From contig OY821517.1 in the NCBI GenBank assembly GCA_963682025.1, positions 299,921,344 through 299,985,343 of the forward strand: a stretch of DNA of 64,000 nucleotides. The letters run 5' to 3'. This DNA is from Cordilura impudica. Lineage: Eukaryota; Arthropoda; Insecta; Diptera; Scathophagidae. Of this stretch, positions 55,056 to 64,000 are shown in pieces. Under the pieces are notes generated by a model. The model did no database searches. It was not told where the DNA came from and saw only the letters and a program-made list of their open reading frames with translations. The position numbers and the translations under genes were made by a program. Numbering within the stretch: the first letter of the stretch is position 1; every line of letters starts with the position of its first letter.

Positions 55056-57142
55056 TGTTATATAAATTTTGGTTTGATTTAACTTTGTCAGGTCGCCAAT
55101 TAATTCACATATATGGGGAGTACCTATAAAAATTTCTTAAGCAGAAAGTAATCAAGGACAATCAAGAAAAACACCACCACCAGTAGTTTTTCTTTTTCTA
55201 TCAAGTCTGTAAATGAGATATCTACTACATAAATTAAATCAGGATTTTTATGACCTTCTGGCACCTTGCCGTTCCATATACAAACATTTAACGGGTTAAC
55301 TGAGCACAAGGGTAGAACAAATTAAATTCTTCTTATTACGACGGAAGTATAGTAAATACTTAAAAAAAAAAAACTACAAATTAAAAATAAATGTTGATGG
55401 TCAATTAAGTTTAAATAGCAATTGTTGAGCATTCATAATAAATTACATTTCCCCTTATTTAGTTATCGGTATAATTTAATGATTTTTAAATGTATATTTG
55501 CCATGGCAAAATGACTTTAAATAAATTATAAAATAATCATAGCGTTTCATGATAATGCATGGACCGACAACAACAACAACAACAATAGAAAAACAACCTA
55601 TTATTTTAATAATATAAAAGACATTTATATTAAATGACTACCATAAAGAATGGAATACAATATTGAGATAATGGGATACAAATAACGATGTGAAATAATA
55701 ATAGTACGAGTAATAATAATAATAATAATGAACAAAAACTCAAGTTATAATATTTAAGCAACAACCAACCATTTGCTACAAGTTAGTTAACATGACTTAA
55801 CAAGAATTTGACTTCTACTATATCGTCGGGCATAAATATATAATTATCGTACTCGTTAGACCGGCCGGCCTATGAACATGAATGACTGTTAAGAAATTTC
55901 CTAAGTATGTAGTTGTCAGATGTTTAAATGTAAACTAGGGGGATATTAGCTTAAAGATAATGAATACTAAATAATAAAGGAGTGCAGTTGGAATATTACA
56001 TTCTTGCCGTTAAAGAAATTTACATTTTATTTATTTTTTTCTTTTTAAATAATTATTAAAAATTCTAAAATAAAACGGATTTACAAAACGAAAAAAAAAA
56101 TTTAATCCTTAGTCGAAAAAAACACACACAGACTCACAAAAACCATGAAATTAGAAATTTAAAACCTAAAATCATGCAATTAGTTACAAATCTATAATAA
56201 AGTTGGGTAATTGTATAGTCGCAGCAGGTCATTAACTGATGATCTTGAACTATTATTATTGCCGGTGTTGTTTAGGTTTGTTATGCTATGATGCTATGGC
56301 TAAGCCCAAGTAATGCAAGCTGAAAATTTAATACGAAAAATATCATAAAAGAACAATAAGCCCAGGTTTTGAACTCCCAACCCAAAACCTAAAACTACCA
56401 ACCAACCTACCTACGTACTGAGCAAACATTCAAAGGCTTTAAATTTAATAATATGATCATCATCATCATCAGGTTACCTGGCTATTTTGTTGTATTTTTA
56501 GTTTTATAAATAAATGATTGCTTTAGCCTCTGGCTTTAGAATATAATATTACAGCAAAAAGGAACAGCATGATCGTGTTTTTTTTTTCTTTTTCTTATTC
56601 TTTTGTTTGTTAAGATTGATCCATTAATTGTGTGAAGCAAGAAAACAAAAAAAAAAAAAAGGTTTAAGCATGAAAGAAACAATTTTTTAATGATAAAATT
56701 TTAAGAAAGAACAAAAAAAAATTGAGTACATTTTTATTATGCAATAAATATATTGAGGTTTAAGCTATTTTATGCTGCAGAGTTGATGTAATTAAATGGA
56801 TTATTTTTTTTGCAAATATATTAATGGCTATTACAAATTATGCTTTGATTTTATTACAGCTCTATTTTTAACTGTAAATTTATTTCAGCACAATAATTAA
56901 ATAAAAATGAATGAATTAATAATTTGCTTTAATTAATTTTTAAGTTTTCCGTATGCTGGATGGAAAGTCGTGTTATACAAAATTTGACCGTGAAACTTTC
57001 ATATAATTATTAAAAATAAATTTAATTTTAAATAAATCAGAAAGTTAAAGTCGGGGTAGTTTAGGGATGCCAATAGCAATCAATATTTGCAAATACCGGG
57101 ATGCAGGATTTTGTAAAAAATTTTTGGGTATTCGGTATTACG
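55056..57142. other. Unassigned AT-rich DNA with microsatellites
   Basis: Two kb without recognisable genes. Simple repeats: (CAA)n near 55566, (AAT)n near 55710, (ATC)n near 56455, and A- and T-runs. Confidence 0.55.
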
Positions 57143-57228
57143 GGATTGGGATAATGCGTTTGTGCTGATGTTTGCAACTACAACAAATGATTGATCTAGT
57201 TCCACCCTTAACTATTCCGATTAAATCA

Positions 57229-59157
57229 ATTGGCCTATAATAACTATTTAGTTAAAGTAAGGAATAATCTAAAAAATAATCCAAAATCGTTTTATAAATT
57301 TATTAATTCTAAAAGACGTACTGCGGACTTTCCTTCGGTTATGAAGTACGGTGATTTAGAATCTTCAGATGATAACTCCATAAGTAATATGTTTGCAGAC
57401 TTTTTTGCATCAACTTATTCTTCGACAGTATTTAATAATCTGTATCCATACATAATATCGGAATCTTCAATTATTAATATACCATCCATAAATCAACATA
57501 CAGTTCTGAATGCCCTGACAAAATTAAAATTGTCGTATGCTGCTGGTCCTGACGGTGTTCCTAGTTGCATTTTAAAGCGCTGCGCACATTTATTGTATAT
57601 TCCTTTGACTTATATGTTTAACATATCCCTTAAATTGGGTTACTTTCCTCCCATTTGGAAAGAATCATTTATTATTCCCTTCTTTAAGTCTGGATCTTAA
57701 GCTGGTATTTCGAATTATAGAGGTATTGCTAAATTAAGTGCTATTCCAAAACTATTTGAAAAACTTATATATGACACGTTGTCACATCATGTGTCCTCTA
57801 TTATATCTCCAACGCAACATGGATTCTGCAAATCACGCTCTACAATAACAAATCTTTTGGAGCTTACAACTTTGGTAAGTGATGGTTTTATTAATATGAA
57901 ACAAACAGATGTTATTTATAATGATTTTAGCAAGGCATTCGATAAAGTAAATCATGATCTATTGTTGTTTAAGCTTGACCGTATGGGCTTTGGTATATTA
58001 CTGATAAAATGGATTGGATCATATTTAAAAGACAGAACACAATGTATTAAGTTTCGTAACTTGTATTCCAACAACATAAAAGTATTATCTGGTGTACCTC
58101 AAGGTAGTCACTTGGGACCTCTTTTATTTACGCTATTTATAAATGATCTTCCTTCTGTAATTTAACACTCAACTACATTAATGTATGCAGACGATGTAAA
58201 GTTAATTTTTACCCTCAACAATCTTGATCAACAATCACTTTTACAGAATGATATTGATTGTTTAACTACTTGGTGTAATATGAATCTAATGGACCTAAAT
58301 GTCAAAAAATGCAAATATATGATTTTTACAAGATCAATTCCAATTAATGGTCGGTATATCATGAATAATGCTGTGCTTGATTTAGTGGATTCATTCAACG
58401 ACCTTGGCGTACTTCTGGATAAAAAAGTAGACTTTAGAAGTCATATTTCGCTAACAATAAATAAAGCTACTGGTGTACTTGGATTCATTAAACGGTGGGC
58501 TAAAGAGTTTTCGGATCCGTATACGACAAAACAATTGTTTACTTCCTTGGTAAGACCAATACTCGAATATGGGTCTGTAGTCTGGGATCCGCAATATCAT
58601 ATACATTCGAATAAAATTGAATCAGTTCAAAAACAATTTTTGTTATTTTGTCTTCGTGGTTTGGGCTGGGATCCTAATATGAGGTTGCCATCTTATGAAA
58701 ATCGTCTGGCTCTAATTAAGCTTCCTACATTGAAAAGTCGCAGACATATGCTAAATGTTACTTTCCTGTTAAAACTGTTAAATGGTAGTCTTAAATCTGA
58801 ATTTCTTATCAACAAAATAAGTATAAATATTCCTTTTCGATCATCAAGAAATTATAACTTTCTAACTATCAAATATTATTGTACAAACTATGCTAATTTT
58901 AATCCACTACGTAGAATTTGTGATGAGTTTAATATGCTGTATCAGTTTATTGATTTTAATAAAAGTTTGGATATTGTGAGAAGAGATATTATATTACACT
59001 TAAATGCATTAAATCAACTGAATTAAATAAATGTTATATATCAATTTTGTTAAATGTTTAATTATATATATAAATTATAATATAAATGTACATATACTTT
59101 AAGTAGTCTGTAAGGATGATTCCATAGACTGAATAAATAAAAATAAATAAAAATAAA
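57229..59157 (+). mobile_element. 5'-truncated LINE with target duplication
   Basis: TAAATCA occurs at both edges (57222-57228 and 59158-59164) inside a recognisable DINE-like target. It ends in an (AAATAAAT)n tail, as several Jockey/CR1-type LINEs do. It lacks the endonuclease and 5' part, the usual result of incomplete reverse transcription. Confidence 0.88.
57230..59026 (+). pseudogene. LINE reverse transcriptase, two nonsense codons
   Basis: A single frame of about 598 codons, starting within the protein at NNLKNNPKSFYKFINSKRR. Blocks: LSYAAGPDGVPSCILKRC, WKESFIIPFFKSGS-stop (57698-57700), NYRGIAKLSAIPKLFEKLI, PTQHGFCKSRST, YNDFSKAFDKVNHDLL (palm Asp), LSGVPQGSHLGPLLFTLFIN, SVI-stop (58163-58165), LMYADDVKLIF (catalytic YADD), MDLNVKKCKYM, FNDLGVLLDKK, PILEYGSVVWDP, and a C-terminus to a natural stop at 59024-59026. 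It is young by its intact frame. A different family from the LINE at 281-3690. Confidence 0.92.
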
Positions 59158-59352
59158 TAAATCAGCATCACTTTCTGAATCCATTTAGCGATGTTCGTCT
59201 GTCCGTCCATCTCTGTGCCTACGTAAACCTTTTAATCACACTACAGATTGCAAACATGGTTATGATTTCGTATAAAAGACGAATACTATTGAAATTGGTG
59301 AAAATCGGTGCATGTTTAGACCTAGCTCCTATACAAATAACCCCTGTTAGAC

Positions 59353-59752
59353 CCTAAGATAGTCGTAAGATTCATATTATATATATCTCTGGTCACAACA
59401 TTAACCACCTAAGTCGAAAATCATACTTTCGAGAAAAATAACGTTTTATATAAATGTAATACGGCTTCATTACGACACACATTGAGATTGCTTCATACAT
59501 TTTTGTGCAAAAAATATAAGGAGTTGCCGTAGAGTCTTGAAATTCGGCATAGAGCGTTTTATGACGTAGAATAGCATAAATATAAAGTTTCATTCAAAGC
59601 GGCCACGCCCACCGCCCATACAACTAAAAATTAAATTTTTGTATAAAATTTTTTCTGTTGTAACTTGGCATAGGTCATCTGTACTACGAAAACAAAATAT
59701 TTGGAAAGTTTCATCCAAATCGGCCACGCCCATCACCTATATTACTCAGAAA
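59353..59752. other. Unassigned repeat segment
   Basis: Its start (59362-59417) is an inverted match to 63819-63875: TCGTAAGATTCA.ATTAT, TATATCTCTGGTCACAA, and CTAAGTCGA. It contains CGGCCACGCCCA twice (59601, 59720). No coding. Confidence 0.5.
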
Positions 59753-59794
59753 CAAGTAAGAGTGTTAAATTCGGCTGGGCCGAATCATTGATAC

Positions 59795-60580
59795 CCTCCA
59801 CCTTTTTCATTTTCAATTTTAATTTTTTTTTACCATTTCCCATTTTTCACTTTTCAATTTTCATCTTTCGTGTTCATTTTTAGTTTTTCATTTTTAATTT
59901 CTAATTTTCCATTTTTCATTTTCCATTTTCCACTTTTCATTTTCCATTTTTCATTTTTAATTTCCCATTTTTCATTTTTCGTTTTCCGTTTTCATTTTTC
60001 ATTTTCCATTTTTCAATTTTATTTTTTCATTTTCCATTTTCCATTTTTCTTTCATTTTCCATTTTTTATTTTTCATTTTTATATTTCCATTTTCCATTTT
60101 CGATTTTTCATTTTTCATTTTTCATTTTTCAATTTTCATTTTTCATTTTCCATTTTTCATTTTCCGTTTTCCATTTTTCTTTCATTTTCCATTTTTTATT
60201 TTTCATTTTTATATTTTCATTTTTCATTTTCCATTTTAAATTTTTCATTTTCCATTTTTCATTTTTCATTTTTAATTTCCCATTTTTCATTTTTCGTTTT
60301 CCGTTTTCCATTTTTCATTTTCCATTTTTCAATTTTAATTTTTCATTTTCCATTTTTCAATTTTAATTTTTCATTTTCCATTTTCCATTTCTCATTTTCC
60401 ATTTTTCATTTTCCATTTTCATTTTCAATTTTTCTTTTTCCATTTTTAATTTTTCAATTTTCATTTTTCATTTTTCATTTTTCATTTTTCAATTTCCAAT
60501 TTTCATTTTTCATTTTCCATTTTTCACTTTCCATTTTTCATTTTTCATTTTTTATTTTTATTAATTTTTAATATTTAATT
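59795..60580 (+). repeat. TTTTCCA/TTTTCAT heptamer-like array
   Basis: Irregular TTTTCAT, TTTTCCA, TTTTCAA and TTTTTAA units, with some larger segments (for example around 60000 and 60300) repeated nearly word for word. The long Phe-rich frame across it is not a gene. Confidence 0.93.
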
Positions 60581-60591
60581 TTAATGATAAA

Positions 60592-61396
60592 CAAGTAAGA
60601 AAATTATAGTCGGTCTAGACCGACTATACGATACCCTATACCATGCGTTTAGAGACCCTATCTCTTAGGCCCAACTAACTGGACATAGAAAATAAGCAAA
60701 ATCCAAATTTGAGTGGGATTTTTATTAATTTTTTTGGCTGCAGATATGAAAAAGTTCATATCGGATGCTATATCTATATAGGGACTTGGTCCAAAAATGG
60801 ACCGATACTGATCATGTTTGATAAAGTCTCTTGTATTTTGCAAAAATATATACAAACAAAATTTGAGAAGAATCAGTGCAATATTTTTGTTTTTTAATAG
60901 ATTTTAGTGAAGATCGGGAAGCAGCTCTATATGGGGTCAAAGGGATCATTTTTGGACTACTCATTAATGGATGTAATGAACGCATACAAACCCAATTTGA
61001 GTAAGATCTATATGACAATTTGAATCTTATGGCAATTTATGTCGATTTCATATGGGTAATTTGTATGGGGGCTAGGTCTGAACATGGACCGATTCTCACC
61101 AATTTCAATAGCGTTCATCCCATGGACGATAAAAGCTTATGTACCAAATTTCATCAAAATACATTCTTATTTGCGACCTGCAGTTTGATTACAAGCTTTA
61201 CATGGACACACGGACGGACGGACGGACGGACGGACGGACGGACGGACGGACGGACATTGTTAAATCAACTCAGAAAGTGATTCTGATTCGATCGGTATAA
61301 TTAAAGATGGGTCTAGGTCAAATATTTTTGGTTGTTACAAACAGCAGCACAAAGTCATTATACCCAAACCACATAGTGGTATAGGGTATAAAAATA
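60592..61396 (+). mobile_element. DINE-1-like family A, complete copy
   Basis: The best-preserved family A copy: CAAGTAAGAAAATTATAG, the exact palindrome TAGTCGGTCTAGACCGACTA, CCCTATACCATG, the full interior, an expanded (GGAC)n run of about nine units (61208-61254), and GTGGTATAGGGTATAAAAA. No coding. Confidence 0.92.
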
Positions 61397-61842
61397 TGTG
61401 CTTAGGCCAATGTGACACGTGCAGTATTAATATACATACAACTGTAATGACTTCAACGATACGAAGAATTACAACATATACAACATATCTTAAGAAAAAC
61501 AACAAAAACACTGAAAAATTTTATTTTTTCAAGAGTTTTTTCAAAGTTTCATTCATAGCTCGTGAACCCTTTGACCGATTTTGACGATTTTAAACAGCAA
61601 TTCCTTTGGGATGTTAATAAACGATTTTATACGAAAGCGAACGGTCTAGCTTAGATATTGACGGCGTGATCTTGATTTCCACAGACAGACGGACAGACGG
61701 TCATCGGTAAATCAACTTCCCTTGTTATAAGGATCAAGAAAATATATTTTTTTGGGGTCTCAGGAATTTATTTCAATGCGTTACAAATGGAATGACAAAC
61801 CTATATATACCCTCTGCCACTGAGGTGTGGAGGGTATAAAAA

Positions 61843-63691
61843 TAACCATTTCACCCACTACCCGCCTGACTTATTTTCTGTAAAAATATTTAGTAAGATT
61901 ACCTAAAATAAAATAATTAGTTACATGTGTAAGGAAACTTATTTACTTATTCATCTATCATTTCTTTTACCAAATCATCTAATTCCAGATGTTATTTACG
62001 GGGTTGACGCCTTATTTTAGTAACAAAAGGATCTGATGATACCAAGAGACGTTTGTAAACATCGGTGTTAGTTGCCATTCTATTGCATTTTCTTGAAAAA
62101 ATCAGTCTATATCTTCTATAATCTTTGTTGCGCGCTTCTTCTGCCTCTTCGGATAGCATACCAATAGGAAGAGTAGTTGCATCGATAATTTCTTTTCCAT
62201 GCATTAATATTTTATGCACGGTTACGGTTACTGGTATATAATACCAGCCGAATTTTTCGACACAAAGTTTCGCCGTATCCCGCGTGTAATTTTTAAACTG
62301 CAAAGAATTAATATTTTGGCCACATGTGATTATTTGTAATATTATGCGAAACCTATCAATTAAGTCCTCTTCAACTTCAATTATGTCCGCAACAAGTGAC
62401 GGATTGGGAAAAAAAAACGTCTTGAGGTGTTACCGTCGTCCCAGTGCCTTGTTGAACCTCATCAACACGTAAATGCATAAGGTCTTTAAAGGCGTTGTGA
62501 ATTAGGACTTTGATTTCTTGTTTCATAGGCTTACGTTCGTCTTCGAGGGCCGACCACTTTTGAAATGGTTTATTATAAGCAATATGAAGAATGCGCTCCA
62601 TAAACTTGATGCGAGCGTGCAACGAGGAAATCCCCAGTTTGAGGGCATCGGTATCAATTGGTCTTGCTGCAACTACGTCTAAGTTGTTCATTTGTGTTAG
62701 TTTTGCTTTACAAATGTAGCAAACGGCTGCTGACGAGGTTTTCGTAACTGTTTGAGCAGTCTTGCCATCCAACATTGTAAACAGGAAATTGTGATTAACA
62801 CTAGCATCCTTTCCATAAGCTAAAACTACAGAATTCTTCAAAGCACCAATATCAGAATTGATTTTTTGAACTATTTTTAAAACAAGTTCTTTAGTTTCCT
62901 TTGCAAATTGAAAGCAGATTGAGCGGCAACACCTTGTTGAAGAAGGATTTTTGTTTCGCCAGTATTCCTCTTGCGAAGTTGACTGTAAAGTAAGTGGGAC
63001 CATTGACGCTAAGAATATACTTTTATCGCTTACATCAGCTGCTAAACTCTGTTTGTATTCAACGTGACCAGAGGTGCCATCGCAACCCCACTTCCTGATT
63101 AAGATCAATTTAGTGGTGTTCATGTGCTTAATTTCTTCATTTCTTTGCTTAATTTGTAGCGTAATTTCTTGTGACCTTTTTCATAAAATTTATAACTTTG
63201 TTCAGCAGTATAAAATATCATAAGGATTATTTTTATAAATCGCAATAATATACTCCCTTCCTTCATTTTATTGCAGTCAGAGCATGGAGGTCACCGGATC
63301 TAACCTTTTTTCCTCCAAAGAAAACTGAGAACACTGAAATTTCAAGGGTTTTTTTTTTTATTTTCAAATTTAAATATTTTCGAAACTATTTATGCTATCC
63401 AGTTGTTTTTTTTTTTTTTTTCTTAAAAATTCACAAAATACCATGTTTTAAAAATATCATGACACATAATAGTTAAACGAACAACAAATATGCATATACT
63501 GGCCCTCAAGTTGCATTAAAATCTTAGTCGCTTTTTGCTTTACTTCTCCCAAGCATTTCTAAGTAATTATTTTGCGCTAAAAAACTATTTTTTTTTTCTA
63601 AAGCAATGATGCATTTTTCTTAACTAAACAATTCCCTACAAAATTGCATCATAAGATTTTTAATATTTTAATTTTGCACTTAGTCACTGTG
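61843..63691 (-). mobile_element. Transib transposon (copy 4), partial
   Basis: The minus strand carries a Transib transposase without its N-terminal third. A candidate 5' terminus, CACAGTGACTAAGTGCAAAA in reverse complement, ends at 63691 followed by CGACA. The 3' terminus is not found; the DINE-like element abuts at 61842. A different subfamily from copies 1-3. Confidence 0.65.
61992..63170 (-). pseudogene. Transib transposase, copy 4, N-terminus missing and frameshifted
   Basis: Minus strand, open from about 63170 (IKQRNEEIKHMNTTKLILIR) through KWGCDGTSGHVEYKQ (first Asp), FTMLDGKTAQT (second Asp), AAVCYICKAKLTQMN (zinc Cys pair), and SLHARIKFMERILHIAY. Frameshifts near 62440 and in the A-run at about 62410 interrupt a DDGNTSRRFF block. 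It resumes with RDTAKLC, VTVHKILMHGKEII (HxxxxH), LSEEAEEARNKDYRRYR (catalytic Glu) and SSDPFVTKIRRQPRK. All core residues remain, so only the missing N-terminus and two indels disable it. Confidence 0.88.
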
Positions 63692-64000
63692 CGACATAGG
63701 TCAGTATGTTTTCATTAATAACTTTTTAAAAAACAGTGATAGAGAAATGGGGATTTCACGTAAATATAAAGCATTGTTAGCAGAATATGATAGCATATAT
63801 AACTCAGATTGTTCTTAAGTCGACTTAGGCGGTTATCGCTTGTGACCAGAGATATATGATAATTTGAATCTTACGACCAATTTGATAAAATTTGATATAT
63901 GCGAATGTCCTGGGTAACGGACGCGCCATTCGCTCGCTTAAAAATATGGCAAAAACAGAAAAGTTGGGGAAAAGTCAATATATATCTTTAGTGTTTAGTA
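63171..64000. other. Non-coding, Transib 5' remnant and flank
   Basis: AT-rich with poly(T) runs. Holds the candidate Transib terminus at 63685-63691 and the inverted repeat partner of 59362-59417 at 63819-63875. Nothing else recognised. Confidence 0.5.

Larger units (their letters stand above)
57143..59352 (-). mobile_element. DINE-1-like family A 3' fragment, split by a LINE
   Basis: 57143-57228 and 59159-59352 are contiguous family A sequence on the minus strand (TTGGGATAATG.CTTTGTGCTG, then ATCA.ATCACTTTCTGAATC, GTCTGTCCGTCC, AACCCCTGTTAGA) once the LINE at 57229-59157 is removed. Confidence 0.8.
59753..61842 (+). mobile_element. DINE-1-like family B element with heptamer-like array and nested family A
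   Basis: The 5' end is CAAGTAAGAGTGTTAAATTC with ATTCGGC/GCCGAAT. The 3' end is ACAGACAGACGGACAGACGG, ACAAATGGAATGACAAACC, CCCTCTGCCACTGAGG and TGTGGAGGGTATAAAA. A TTTTCCA/TTTTCAT array (59795-60580) directly follows the 5' end, as in the 27477 copy. A complete family A element sits inside at 60592-61396. Confidence 0.87.

Noticed and set aside
59870..60571. Phe-rich open frame of about 230 codons
   Set aside because: Same artefact, from the TTTTCCA/TTTTCAT array.

Overview
This 64 kb window is AT-rich eukaryotic repeat DNA. The likely host is a higher fly (Brachycera). That rests on many DINE-1/INE-1-like Helitron relatives (CAAGTAAGA 5' ends, GACGGACGGACG tracts, a GGTATAAAA end) together with Transib, mariner, pogo and APE-type LINEs. 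I see no single-copy host gene, no rRNA or tRNA gene I would defend, and no LTR element. Nearly every protein-coding stretch belongs to a transposable element, and only one is intact.

Layout. 0-5.8 kb: a minus-strand LINE split by a DINE-like element, a tRNA-like SINE candidate, and DINE-like fragments. 5.9-10.3 kb: a broken pogo/jerky transposase that runs straight into an unnamed insect repeat gene, which is itself cut by the 3' end of a Helitron. 10.3-12.7 kb: that Helitron (minus strand), ending at a perfect 52-bp palindrome. 13-14.2 kb: LINE and Helitron scraps. 14.7-24.2 kb: a decayed Transib holding a DINE-like element, which holds a complete Helitron. 26-30.2 kb: two more DINE-like elements, one carrying about 2 kb of 7-bp repeats. 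30.7-42.5 kb: one mariner split by two Transib elements; one of these has an intact transposase and the other holds a further DINE-like element. 43.9-46.1 kb: three DINE-like copies, two forming a large inverted repeat. 46.2-48.8 kb: a Tc1 relic and a DD41D relic split by an RNase H-bearing LINE. 48.9-55.1 kb: a Helitron-bounded block with an unnamed repeat gene and a nearly intact DD41D element. 57.1-59.4 kb: a LINE with only two nonsense codons, inserted in a DINE-like fragment. 59.7-63.7 kb: nested DINE-like elements and a third Transib lineage on the minus strand.

The most notable content is Transib, the transposon group related to RAG1. There are four copies in at least three lineages. 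Three have both terminal inverted repeats beginning CAC(A/T)GTG or CACA(C/G)TGTG, with 5-bp target duplications that are exact in two of the three. One copy has an open 673-codon transposase with three acidic residues that align with RAG1's, plus the CxxC...HxxxxH zinc ligands. Because elements sit inside other recognisable elements, several boundaries and the order of insertion can be read directly: mariner, then Transib, then DINE-like; and Transib, then DINE-like, then Helitron.
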